DNA of 64,000 nucleotides, taken from NCBI GenBank assembly GCA_030536755.1, contig JAUNPJ010000001.1:124001-188000 (forward strand). Reading direction: 5' to 3'. Below, piece by piece: positions 52,385 through 61,353 of the stretch. Below the pieces are notes generated by a model, which did no database searches, was not told the DNA's origin, and saw nothing but the letters and a program-made list of their open reading frames with translations. This stretch comes from Eubacteriales bacterium (lineage in GTDB: Bacteria; Bacillota; Clostridia; Lachnospirales; Lachnospiraceae). Within the stretch, counting starts at the first letter, position 1; each line of letters opens with the position of its first letter. A program made the translations under genes and the position numbers.

Positions 52385-52392
52385 ATTCTCCC

Positions 52393-53412
52393 CTATAATT
52401 TCCGCTGTTTCATGGGCACAGCCCATTTCTGCAGCTGTTTATCGTTGATGATTTTTTCCAGACCTGTTACCGTACTTTGTTCGTAAAGATCGGAAAGTGC
52501 GACTCCATATCCGGTGTACTCTGCAAGAAATCGATTGATATTTGGCAGTCGTGTACTTCCCCCAGTCAGATGAATGCCTTCTTTCAGAATTTCGTAGGAG
52601 ATCTGCGGTGGAGTACGCTCCAGAAAGGTTTTGATTTCCTTTCCAATCTGAGTCATACATTTCAACAAAGCATCATAAATGATTTTGGAAGAGATCACCT
52701 CTTCTCGAGGAAGCCCGGAAAGGCTGTCGATTCCATAAACCTTTCTGGCCTCTTCTCTGGATGTATTCATATCTCCCATAACCACCTTTAATCTCCTGGC
52801 TGTCCTGGTTCCAATCTGAAGCTGACATACGCGGCGGATTTCCTCGCAGATTGCAAGGTTCATCTGTCTTCCTCCAATGGGAATGACCTTGCTGATAATC
52901 ACTTTACTGTTTGCCAATACGGAGATCTCCGTGCTCTGCGCACCGATATTTACAATCATGGATCCATTTGTATTTTCTGGTGAAATCCCCAGTGCAATTG
53001 CATCTGCAATTGGTTTTTCAACAATCAAAACCTTATTTTTATTCATTCGACGACTGTTGACAATGATGTCATACGCGCGTTTTTCCAGCTGGGACAGGTC
53101 CATGGGAATGGCAAAATAAACCACATTTCCGAAAAGACATCTTTTTTCGATTTTATTCAGCAGTGTATACAAAACAAATTCCATACGAGGAATGTCTGCA
53201 ATCATACCAAAAGCCATCGGAGAATCTACATGGATATTCGAAGGTGCTTTTTCGAACATTTCATAAGCTTCATCTCCCACGGCCAATACTTTACGGTCAC
53301 TTTCCCGCACCGCAATCATATTTTTTTCCACATAAATCCTGTTTTTTGAGTGGGAATATATTTTTACGGTGCTGGTTCCCGTATCAATTCCATATTTTTT
53401 TCGTAATTCCAT
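52393..53412 (-). CDS. mreB: Divergent MreB-family protein
   Basis: The 339-residue actin-like protein is in the mreBCD position but is unusual. The phosphate-1 loop is DTGTST (10-15) rather than DLGTANT. The phosphate-2 loop, usually DIGGGTTD, is NIGAQSTE with Asn155 in place of the catalytic-site Asp. The adenosine motif LTGGSTRLPNI is normal, and EKPIADAIALGI fits. It may bind nucleotide but hydrolyse it poorly. A second, standard MreB could exist elsewhere in the genome. Its gene heads the mre cluster 32 bases after radC. Confidence 0.88.
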   Translation of the reverse strand: MELRKKYGIDTGTSTVKIYSHSKNRIYVEKNMIAVRESDRKVLAVGDEAYEMFEKAPSNIHVDSPMAFGMIADIPRMEFVLYTLLNKIEKRCLFGNVVYFAIPMDLSQLEKRAYDIIVNSRRMNKNKVLIVEKPIADAIALGISPENTNGSMIVNIGAQSTEISVLANSKVIISKVIPIGGRQMNLAICEEIRRVCQLQIGTRTARRLKVVMGDMNTSREEARKVYGIDSLSGLPREEVISSKIIYDALLKCMTQIGKEIKTFLERTPPQISYEILKEGIHLTGGSTRLPNINRFLAEYTGYGVALSDLYEQSTVTGLEKIINDKQLQKWAVPMKQRKL

Positions 53413-53444
53413 GATACTCCATACTTCCCTGTGATAACTAATGA

Positions 53445-54146
53445 TTAAAAAAGATGCTCTTCCTGAAAACTGACGTAACTCTGGTCTCCGATAATAATAT
53501 GATCCAACAAATGGATATCCAGAAGTTCTCCTGTTCGGCGGATTCTGTCTGTCACAAGCAGATCCTGTTCACTTGGGGTCGGATCTCCGCTCGGATGATT
53601 GTGTACCAGAATAATATTGACGGCATGATAACGAAGTGCCTCCAGAAAAACTTCTCTCGGCGAAACAAGAGAAGCGTTGACAGTTCCCCGAAACAATTCT
53701 GTTTCACCAAGAAAATTGTTTTTGGTGTCCAGCATCATGCAGATCAGACGTTCCTGTTCTTCATGACGCAGATATTCCATATAATATTCTGCAATGGTAT
53801 CCGGACGATTAAAAATCAGCTGATATTTTGCCTGTGTACGCGCAAGGCGTTTGGAAAGCTCACCAATCGCTTTTATCTGAATCGCTTTTACCTGTCCGAT
53901 TCCTGGAATTTGCATCAGTTCCTCCATCGATAAGTGGTGAATTCCTGCAAGTCCCTCATGACTTTTGCTGCATTTCATAATTTTTTGTGCCAGCTGTACA
54001 GCCGTACAGCCGCTGGTTCCGGTACGAAGAATCACTGCAAGAAGTTCTGCATCGCTTAAACTTTTTGTGCCGTATTCCAGACATTTTTCATAAGGACGTT
54101 CCCCTGCGGGTAATTCTTTCATAATTGTTTTGTTTTGAATTTCCAT
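53445..54146 (-). CDS. radC: RadC/JAB-domain protein
   Basis: The 233-residue protein has an N-terminal helix-hairpin-helix (about 65-90, MQIPGIGQVKAIQIKAIGEL) and a JAB1/MPN metalloprotease-like domain with the zinc motif HNHPSGDPTPSEQD. RadC proteins are linked to DNA repair in name, but their reaction is unproved. It is next to mreB as in B. subtilis. AGGGAGG precedes the ATG. Confidence 0.95.
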   Translation of the reverse strand: MEIQNKTIMKELPAGERPYEKCLEYGTKSLSDAELLAVILRTGTSGCTAVQLAQKIMKCSKSHEGLAGIHHLSMEELMQIPGIGQVKAIQIKAIGELSKRLARTQAKYQLIFNRPDTIAEYYMEYLRHEEQERLICMMLDTKNNFLGETELFRGTVNASLVSPREVFLEALRYHAVNIILVHNHPSGDPTPSEQDLLVTDRIRRTGELLDIHLLDHIIIGDQSYVSFQEEHLF

Positions 54147-54227
54147 AACGATTCCTCCCTGACTCTCTTCAGTCCCGAAGCCGAAAGCAAATCGTATAGT
54201 TTATATTAGCACAGATTATTCAGCAGG

Positions 54228-55823
54228 TCAATTTGCAGGAACAGCAAATCGAAGAGCAATCTTTTCTGCAATTTTCAGTCCATCCATGGCAGCGGAGGTA
54301 ATTCCGCCTGCATAACCGGCACCTTCGCCGCAAGGATAAATACCTTTTACATTACTTTCCATATGCTCATCCCGCTCAATGCGCACAGGAGAAGAGGTCC
54401 TGCTTTCGACACCGCTTAAGATGGCATCTGGTCTGGAATAACCGGGAATTTTTTGATCAAAAGAATCAAATGCCTCTATCAGGCTTTGACAGATTTCGGA
54501 TGGAAGGCAGCTGCGTAAATTGGCAAATTTCCAGTTTCCTTTGATACAGGGGGTGATTTCTCCAAGACATTCGCTTTCACGATCCAAGGCAAAATCTTCC
54601 ATCAGCTGTACCGGTACTGCTCCGTTTGCCAGTGAATAGGCAGCTTTTTCCAGTTTCCTCTGATATTGTACACCTGCAAGCGGATGATCCGAAGCAAAGT
54701 CTTGTGGACCTACGGTAACAATCACTGCACTGTTTGCATTTTCACTGTCTCGTTTCTGATAACTCATACCATTTACAGCCAGATGGCCTTCCTCAGAGGA
54801 GGCATTGACTACATAACCTCCCGGACACATACAAAAAGTATAGGCACCTCTTCCATTGGAAGTCTGCGCAGTCAGTTTATAAGCAGCAGCCCCAAGATAC
54901 TTATTTTCCTCTTCGCCGTACAGAGCAAGGTTGATCATTTTCTGCGGATGCTCCACACGAACACCTACAGCGAAAGCTTTCTGATGCATGCTGAGATTAT
55001 GTGTATACAGCATTTCAAATGTATCTCTCGCACTGTGTCCGATTGCAAGAACAAGCACATCCACAGGGATCGTTCTTCCATCTGCAAGAATCACACTTCG
55101 AACCCGATTTTTGGTAATGTCAAGGTCGGTCACCTGTGAAGAAAAGTAAAATTCGCCTCCCCAGGATTCTATTTTGTGACGCATGTTTTCTACAATTGTA
55201 ATCAAAGCATCGGTACCGAGATGTGGTTTATGCTGGTAAACAATTTCTTCCGGTGCACCGCATTCTACAAAGATACGCAGCACTTCCCGATTTCTTCCAA
55301 CCGGGTCTTTGACCAGCGTATTTAATTTTCCATCGGAAAATGTACCGGCTCCTCCCTCTCCAAATTGTACATTTGATTGCAAATCTAATGTTCCGTTTTT
55401 CCAGAAGACATCCACTTTCTCTTTCCGTTTCTGTACCTCTTCCCCTCGTTCCAGGATCAAAGGGCGATATCCATGCTTTGCCAGCATATAAGCACAGAAA
55501 AGTCCTGCCGGTCCGCTGCCGACAATCACAGGTCTTTGAGAAAGCAGTTCCGTTCCTGATGAAGGAAACTGATAGCGCATCTTTTTAGTAAACATAATAT
55601 TTTTATCGTTAACTCTGCGAAGAATTTTATTCTCATGCGAAATGGAAACCAGAATCGTATAAACAAATTTTTTCTCCTGTTTCTTTCTTGCATCCAGTGA
55701 CTGCCGGATGATCTCGTAAGAAAATTCTTGTTGTTTTCCAAGACGGAATAATTTTCGAATCTTTTGCTCCAGCTGTTCCTGTGTATGTCCGATTGGCAAT
55801 TTTAACTGACTGATCTGTATCAT
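54228..55823 (-). CDS. FAD-dependent oxidoreductase (COG2509-like)
   Basis: The 531-residue protein starts at the ATG at 55823 with AAAGGACG upstream; the longer frame runs into the upstream gene without a ribosome site. After an N-terminal domain (about 1-85) the FAD motif is PVIVGSGPAGLFCAYMLA and later parts are GTFSDGKLNTLV, LVLAIGHSARDTFEML and the C-terminal PCGEGAGYAGGITSAAMDG. Its type is annotated as FAD-dependent dehydrogenase with unknown substrate. It is followed by radC and follows an HI0933-type flavoprotein. Confidence 0.88.
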   Translation of the reverse strand: MIQISQLKLPIGHTQEQLEQKIRKLFRLGKQQEFSYEIIRQSLDARKKQEKKFVYTILVSISHENKILRRVNDKNIMFTKKMRYQFPSSGTELLSQRPVIVGSGPAGLFCAYMLAKHGYRPLILERGEEVQKRKEKVDVFWKNGTLDLQSNVQFGEGGAGTFSDGKLNTLVKDPVGRNREVLRIFVECGAPEEIVYQHKPHLGTDALITIVENMRHKIESWGGEFYFSSQVTDLDITKNRVRSVILADGRTIPVDVLVLAIGHSARDTFEMLYTHNLSMHQKAFAVGVRVEHPQKMINLALYGEEENKYLGAAAYKLTAQTSNGRGAYTFCMCPGGYVVNASSEEGHLAVNGMSYQKRDSENANSAVIVTVGPQDFASDHPLAGVQYQRKLEKAAYSLANGAVPVQLMEDFALDRESECLGEITPCIKGNWKFANLRSCLPSEICQSLIEAFDSFDQKIPGYSRPDAILSGVESRTSSPVRIERDEHMESNVKGIYPCGEGAGYAGGITSAAMDGLKIAEKIALRFAVPAN

Positions 55824-55837
55824 ATCTTCGTCCTTTC

Positions 55838-57007
55838 TTATACTTGTGCACTGTGGGCTCCGGCAATATGACCGGTTGCCCAGGCCCAGTGAAGATTGTA
55901 GCCTCCACAAATTCCATCGACATCCATCACCTCACCTGCAAAATACAGACGGCTCCATAATCTTGATTCCATGGTATTGCCATCAATCTGTGATACATCC
56001 ACACCGCCGCTGCAAACCTGCGCGTAATGCAAAGATTTACTGTCTGTTACGGTAAGTTGGATGTGTTTCAGCCAGTGCAGCGGATTTCCTTCCGGAAGCA
56101 TGGCAATGATCTTATCCGGCAAAATCCCTACAAACTGTTCTTTTTCTGATTTATAAGGGCAATCCTGCTTTCTCTGTTCCATCATCTGCTCCAGACCGGA
56201 AAGAGACATATCCGGGAACAGATCAACAAGCAGTTCTGCCTTTTTTCCCTCGTAAAGTGCTCTTACCGCGGCACCGCTCAGCTGAAAGACGGGAATTCCG
56301 GAAATGCCATAATCGGTAAGCTGTAATTCTCCTGTCTGGCGATCACAGACTTCTCCATCAATCAAAAGCTTTACTTTGCCGTTGATGCGCAATCCTGCCC
56401 ATTTGGAGGTATTCACTCCCTTGCAGGCGAGAGGAACCAGTGCAGGAAGCGGCTGCCTTACGTTATGGCCCAGTTCCCGGATCAAGGCATATCCACTATC
56501 GTCCGCACCCGGTACATTGGATGCCGCAGATCCTGTCGCAATGATCAGACTATCACCTTTGTAAATCCATCCGGGTGTCTGAATGTTCCATTTTCCATCC
56601 AGCTGTTTTACACTTTCAATGACGCAGTTATGTTTGATTTTTACTTTCCGGTAGGCGGCTTCCATCAAAAGGACATCGCGAACAGATGCGGCCTGTTCGC
56701 TTCTCGGATACAGATATCCATTGCGTTCTTTGATTCCAATTCCAAGATGAGAAAAAAAATTCATCGTATCCTTTGGACTCCACTGAGCCAGTACCTGCTC
56801 CACAAAAGAAATATCTTGACAATGGTAACAATCTGCGTGCATATCCAGATTGCCAAGATTACATTTTCCGTTCCCGGTTGCCAGAATTTTCTGACCGCTC
56901 TTTTTTTCATGTTCCAGAATCGTAACGGCCGCGTTATGACGTGCAGCAGCAATCGCTGCCACAAGTCCGGCTGCGCCGCCCCCAATTACATAAACCTGTT
57001 TTTCCAT
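55838..57007 (-). CDS. HI0933/BaiN-type flavoprotein
   Basis: The 389-residue protein has the FAD-binding VIGGGAAGLVAAIAAAR at the start, EHEKKSGQKILATGNGKCNLGN and a C-terminal GEVMDVDGICGGYNLHWAWATGHIAG, the HI0933 family pattern that includes BaiN-like enzymes. Some relatives reduce bile-acid double bonds, but the family is broad and bile-acid use cannot be inferred here. It lies between the ynbB-type gene and the second FAD enzyme with short gaps. Confidence 0.9.
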   Translation of the reverse strand: MEKQVYVIGGGAAGLVAAIAAARHNAAVTILEHEKKSGQKILATGNGKCNLGNLDMHADCYHCQDISFVEQVLAQWSPKDTMNFFSHLGIGIKERNGYLYPRSEQAASVRDVLLMEAAYRKVKIKHNCVIESVKQLDGKWNIQTPGWIYKGDSLIIATGSAASNVPGADDSGYALIRELGHNVRQPLPALVPLACKGVNTSKWAGLRINGKVKLLIDGEVCDRQTGELQLTDYGISGIPVFQLSGAAVRALYEGKKAELLVDLFPDMSLSGLEQMMEQRKQDCPYKSEKEQFVGILPDKIIAMLPEGNPLHWLKHIQLTVTDSKSLHYAQVCSGGVDVSQIDGNTMESRLWSRLYFAGEVMDVDGICGGYNLHWAWATGHIAGAHSAQV

Positions 57008-57025
57008 CCCTGTATCCCTTTCCCA

Positions 57026-58306
57026 TTATTCCGGCAATTTCACCAGACCGGCATTGACCATTTCCTGAAGAGATTTTAAAATACCGAATTTGCCATGCTC
57101 CCAGGTCAATCCACCCTGAAAATAAACGGCATATGGATCTTTCATCGGACCATCAGCGCTCAGCTCGATGGAGGATCCCTGTACAAAAGCTCCTGCTGCC
57201 ATAATGACCTGACTGTCATATCCCGGCATATCCCAGGCCTCCGGATCCACATAGCTGTCTACCGGAGCCGCATGCTGAATTCCCTTGCAGAAAGCCACCA
57301 GTCCCTCTGGTGAGCCCAAAGTCACAGCCTGAATGATATCCTGTCTCGGCTCTGTACCGTTTGGAATCACCGGAAATCCCAGCTTTTCATATATATTTGC
57401 AGCAAAGACAGCGCTTTTTAATGCACTTCTTGTTACGGTAGGGGCCAGGAAAAATCCCTGGAAAAAAGAACCGTTCACGCCGAGACTGGCGCCTACTTCC
57501 TTACCGAGTCCCGGTGAAGTCATACGATAAGAGGCTGCATCTACATACTCTTTTTTTCCAACGATATAACCGCCAATCGGTGCCAGACCGCCGCCTGGGT
57601 TCTTGATCAGAGAGCCAACCATCAGATCTGCACCTACATCGGTAGGCTCGATCGTATCAACAAACTCTCCGTAACAGTTATCTACCATGCAAATGATATC
57701 GGAACGGATGTTTTTGATAAAGGCAATCAGCTCGCCAATCTGTTTTACAGAAAAAGAAGGACGTGTCTGGTATCCTTTAGATCGTTGAATCGTAACCATT
57801 TTCGTCTTTTCATTAATTGCTTTTTTGATGTTTTCATAATCAAAAGTTCCATCCTCAAGAAGATCAACCTGGCGGTAGACCACTCCATACTCTGCCAAAG
57901 AGCCACAGCTTGGACGGATTCCAATGACTTCCTCCATCGTATCATAAGGTTTTCCGACGGGTGAAAGCAATTCATCTCCCGGACGAAGATTTCCGAACAG
58001 TGCAACGGCCAGTGCATGCGTACCGCACGCAATCTGCGGGCGCACCAGTCCAGCCTCCGTATGGAAGGTATCTGCATAGACCTGCTCCAGCGTATCTCTT
58101 CCAAGATCGTTGTATCCGTATCCGGTGGACGGATAGAAACATGCTTCACATACTCTGTTTTTCTGCATGGCTTTGAGTACTTTTAACTGATTGTACTCCG
58201 TCACCTGATCCATTTGGGCAAAACGCTCTTTGAGAGAATCTTCCACCTGTTGTCCAAAACGATAAACCTTTTCTTCAATCCCTAGTTCTCTGTATAATTC
58301 TAACAT
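57026..58306 (-). CDS. ynbB: Methionine gamma-lyase family protein (YnbB/COG4100)
   Basis: The 426-residue PLP enzyme has the fold type I pattern with the PLP Lys in GSLIKNPGGGLAP, NPGGGLAPIGGYI after it, and VDNCYGEFVD for the PLP Asp. It matches the YnbB group once called aluminium resistance protein, whose activity is not fixed but resembles C-S lyases. It starts directly after miaA, with one base between the genes, the same order as miaA...ynbB in B. subtilis, although hfq and hflX are missing. A ribosome site AGAGGG overlaps the end of miaA. Confidence 0.9.
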   Translation of the reverse strand: MLELYRELGIEEKVYRFGQQVEDSLKERFAQMDQVTEYNQLKVLKAMQKNRVCEACFYPSTGYGYNDLGRDTLEQVYADTFHTEAGLVRPQIACGTHALAVALFGNLRPGDELLSPVGKPYDTMEEVIGIRPSCGSLAEYGVVYRQVDLLEDGTFDYENIKKAINEKTKMVTIQRSKGYQTRPSFSVKQIGELIAFIKNIRSDIICMVDNCYGEFVDTIEPTDVGADLMVGSLIKNPGGGLAPIGGYIVGKKEYVDAASYRMTSPGLGKEVGASLGVNGSFFQGFFLAPTVTRSALKSAVFAANIYEKLGFPVIPNGTEPRQDIIQAVTLGSPEGLVAFCKGIQHAAPVDSYVDPEAWDMPGYDSQVIMAAGAFVQGSSIELSADGPMKDPYAVYFQGGLTWEHGKFGILKSLQEMVNAGLVKLPE

Positions 58307-58307
58307 G

Positions 58308-59255
58308 TTAATAAATCCCTCTTTCTCTGCAGATATTCTTCATATCTGCCAGTATTTTGTTATCGTCATAATTGTAATCCCGTTTGTTCATCCAGATCAC
58401 GTCTTTTTCTCTTTTAAACCAGGTAATCTGTCGTTTTGCAAAATGCCTGGTATCCCGCTTCAAAATCCGCACGGCCTCATCCAGAGAATACTCTCCGTCC
58501 ATCCACGCCAAAAGTTCTTTGTATCCAAGTCCCTGCATGGATACCATACTTCTGTCATATCCCATATCCCGAAGGCGGCGTACTTCATCCACCAATCCTG
58601 CTTCCATCATAAGATCGACACGCTTGTCGATCCGTTCGTACAGATGACTTCGCTCATCGTTTAATACAAAATATACAAGATTATATGGGCTTTCCTTTTC
58701 ACTTTCCTGTTGATTGTGCCTGGAAATCGGATAGCCATTCAGATGATAAAATTCCAACGCACGAATGACACGTTTGACATTATTGGCATGAATGGAAGCA
58801 GCCGACGGCGGATCGATCTGCTGAAGCATTTGATGAAGTGCTTCCGGCCCCTGGTTTTGTGCAAGCTGTTCAAGGCTGCTTCGGTACGCACGGTCTTCTT
58901 CTCCTTCGGTAAAATCAATGTCTCTCGTTAACGCCTGGATATAAAATCCGGTTCCACCGACAAGGAGCGGAATCTTTTCATGTGCATAAATCTTTTCCAT
59001 AGCCTCCTTTGCCATTTGCTGAAAACGTACGACATGAAATTCTTCTTCCGGTTTCAGCACATCCACAAGATAATGCGCTACCCCGTCCATTTCCTGCGGC
59101 GTGATTTTTGCAGAGCCGATATCCATATATTTATAAACCTGCATGGAATCTGCAGAAATAATCTCGCATCCCATCTGTTTTGCAAGAGCGATCGAAAGTG
59201 CTGTCTTGCCTACTGCAGTCGGGCCAGTCAATACAATTAATGGTTTTTTCATCAT
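58308..59255 (-). CDS. miaA: tRNA dimethylallyltransferase
   Basis: The 315-residue enzyme adds an isopentenyl group to A37 of tRNAs reading UNN. Motifs are GPTAVGKTALSIALAK (P-loop), SADSMQVYKYMDIGSAK, HYLVDVL and the C-terminal RQITWFKRE. The start at 59255 has AAGGTGG upstream; the longer frame has no site. It follows mutL, overlapping its end in the longest reading but with a 10-base gap from the mutL stop to the real start reversed by overlap of frames. The miaA-mutL neighbourhood is common in bacteria. Confidence 0.95.
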   Translation of the reverse strand: MMKKPLIVLTGPTAVGKTALSIALAKQMGCEIISADSMQVYKYMDIGSAKITPQEMDGVAHYLVDVLKPEEEFHVVRFQQMAKEAMEKIYAHEKIPLLVGGTGFYIQALTRDIDFTEGEEDRAYRSSLEQLAQNQGPEALHQMLQQIDPPSAASIHANNVKRVIRALEFYHLNGYPISRHNQQESEKESPYNLVYFVLNDERSHLYERIDKRVDLMMEAGLVDEVRRLRDMGYDRSMVSMQGLGYKELLAWMDGEYSLDEAVRILKRDTRHFAKRQITWFKREKDVIWMNKRDYNYDDNKILADMKNICRERGIY

Positions 59256-59265
59256 AAAAGCCACC

Positions 59266-61137
59266 TTATACAATTCTTCGAAATTTCTTTTCCAGTTCTG
59301 TTTTTGTCATGGAGATGATCGTCGGTCTTCCATGGGGACAATGATAAGGATTGTCCAGTTGAAGCAATTCATCGATCAGGCGGTCTGCTTCTGCAGAGGA
59401 AAGTTTCTGGTTGCCTTTTACTGCCGCTTTGCAGGCTGCTGTTGCCAGCTTATGCAGCAAAATATCCGGCGTTTGCTTTCCATCTTTATCCAGATCTTTA
59501 TCCATATTTCCCAAAAGTTCCAGAAAGAGCGCTTTCTGATCTACTCCATACAGATTGGCAGGTACCGCACGAATGTTGTATTCTTTTCCGCCAAAATGCT
59601 CCAATTCAAACCCAAATTCTTCAAACAGCTGTTTATGAGCCTTCAGCAACTCTTCCTCTTCCATCGAAAGAGAAATGACAATCGGCGGGCTGAGGTACTG
59701 TGCATGAATATTTCTGCTTTTCAATTCTTTCACAATACGCTCATACAATACTTTTTCGTGAGCGGCATGCTGGTCAATGATATAAAAAGCTTCTTCATAC
59801 TGCACCAACCAGTAAGTGTCAAATAACTGACCGATCAATTTATGTTGTCTGCGCGCCTGAACAGAAAGCATCGGCTGTTCCAGAAAAGATTCCTGATGAA
59901 AATTTTCCTGTGGTGCAGGCCTTTGCTCGGTAATCTTTTGTTCCGGTGCCTTTTTCACAGACTTTTCCGTGACCTCTGTTGGTTTCACTGCGGCAGCAGG
60001 ATAAGAGGCTGTTTCACGCAGAACCTTCGTCTGCATGGGTTGCTGCAGCCTGCTTTTTTCAAAAGGTTCCGGCACACTTGCCCTGGAAAGCTTCGGTTCC
60101 TCTTTCTTCTTCGGCTGTTCCCGTTCAAATGAGACTTCCGGAATCAGTTCGCGCTGATAGAGTGCATCGGACAGTACACGATACAGTATCTGGTAGATTT
60201 CCTGTTCTCTTGAAAATCGTACTTCCATTTTTGTAGGATGGACATTGACATCCAACCCGTTACCCGTCATGGAAATCTGCAGAGAAACAAACGGAAATTG
60301 ATGCTGCATCAAAAAACCCTTATAGGCATCTTCAATGGCACGCATCAGAATTCGATTTTTTACATAGCGCCCATTGATGTAGTAATTCTCAAAGTTGCGG
60401 TTTCCTCTGGATACGGTCGGTTTTCCGATATAGCCGTGTATTTCCAGTAATTCATTTTCAAAATGAATTTCCAGAAGCTCTCTTGTGATGTCGCGCCCAT
60501 AAATCTGGTAGATGACATCCTTCTGATTTCCATTTCCTGATGTGTGGAGCTTTACTTGTCCATTCATCATATATTTAAAGGAAACTTCAGGGTGAGAAAG
60601 CGCCATCTGCTCCATCAGACTGCTGATATATCCGCCTTCTGTTGCGGCGGTTTTCAAAAATTTATTTCTGGCAGGCACATTGTAAAAAAGATTTCGGACC
60701 AGAAAAGTCGTGCCTTCCGGTGCGCCGATCTCCTCGATGGATTTTTCAATTCCACCTTCAATCATATAGCGGACACCTGCCATATCGGACGCTGTCTTTG
60801 TAATCAGCTCTACCTGGGACACGGCACTGATGCTGGATAATGCCTCTCCTCGAAAACCAAGAGAGGAAATTTCCTGCAGATCCTCGACTTTTTGAATCTT
60901 ACTGGTCGCATGGCGCAGGAAGGCCAGCGGAACCTGGGATTTTGGAATGCCGCTTCCATTATCCGTAATACGAAGAAATGTTTTTCCTCCATCTTTGATT
61001 TCTACCGTCACAGCGGAAGCACCTGCATCAATGGCATTCTCTACCAGCTCTTTGACAACGGAAGACGGGCGTTCTACCACCTCTCCGGCAGCGATTTTAT
61101 CAATCGTTACCTGATCTAATACTGCAATTTCTCTCAT
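59266..61137 (-). CDS. mutL: DNA mismatch repair protein MutL
   Basis: The 623-residue protein has the GHKL ATPase motifs (ENAIDAGA, TDNGSGIP, GFRGEALSS) in the N-terminal 330 residues, a Pro/Glu/Lys-rich linker (about 345-435) and a C-terminal domain with the endonuclease motif DQHAAHEKVLYE, so it can nick DNA without MutH. The start at 61137 follows GGAGAGGAA; an upstream TTG in frame includes this site. It is coupled through a small gene to mutS. Confidence 0.97.
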   Translation of the reverse strand: MREIAVLDQVTIDKIAAGEVVERPSSVVKELVENAIDAGASAVTVEIKDGGKTFLRITDNGSGIPKSQVPLAFLRHATSKIQKVEDLQEISSLGFRGEALSSISAVSQVELITKTASDMAGVRYMIEGGIEKSIEEIGAPEGTTFLVRNLFYNVPARNKFLKTAATEGGYISSLMEQMALSHPEVSFKYMMNGQVKLHTSGNGNQKDVIYQIYGRDITRELLEIHFENELLEIHGYIGKPTVSRGNRNFENYYINGRYVKNRILMRAIEDAYKGFLMQHQFPFVSLQISMTGNGLDVNVHPTKMEVRFSREQEIYQILYRVLSDALYQRELIPEVSFEREQPKKKEEPKLSRASVPEPFEKSRLQQPMQTKVLRETASYPAAAVKPTEVTEKSVKKAPEQKITEQRPAPQENFHQESFLEQPMLSVQARRQHKLIGQLFDTYWLVQYEEAFYIIDQHAAHEKVLYERIVKELKSRNIHAQYLSPPIVISLSMEEEELLKAHKQLFEEFGFELEHFGGKEYNIRAVPANLYGVDQKALFLELLGNMDKDLDKDGKQTPDILLHKLATAACKAAVKGNQKLSSAEADRLIDELLQLDNPYHCPHGRPTIISMTKTELEKKFRRIV

Positions 61138-61157
61138 GATCTTCCTCTCCAATAGGG

Positions 61158-61334
61158 CTACATCTGATGGCGGACAATGGCATACTCATCACCATAGCGG
61201 TAATACGGGCATTCTTTGTAGGAACTTGTCACAAACCGATACCATTCGTCTTCATCCAGATTCATTTCGCATATATAACATTCATATTCCTCATCGTACT
61301 CATAGTGAGTACAGGAATCACATTTGCTGCTCAT
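61158..61334 (-). CDS. Small Cys-rich protein (DUF6472-like) between mutS and mutL
   Basis: This 58-residue protein is short enough to be missed. GGAGG lies nine bases before the ATG at 61334, and the frame ends in TAG at 61158. It begins MSSKCDSCTHYEYDEEYECY and has five Cys in two CxxC pairs (positions 5/8 and 19/22) plus Cys42, so it may bind zinc. It ends in EYAIVRHQM. Acidic and aromatic residues are frequent. I associate it with the DUF6472 family seen beside mutS in Lachnospiraceae; the role is unknown. Confidence 0.8.
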   Translation of the reverse strand: MSSKCDSCTHYEYDEEYECYICEMNLDEDEWYRFVTSSYKECPYYRYGDEYAIVRHQM

Positions 61335-61353
61335 AGTCTTTTTCCTCCACAGC

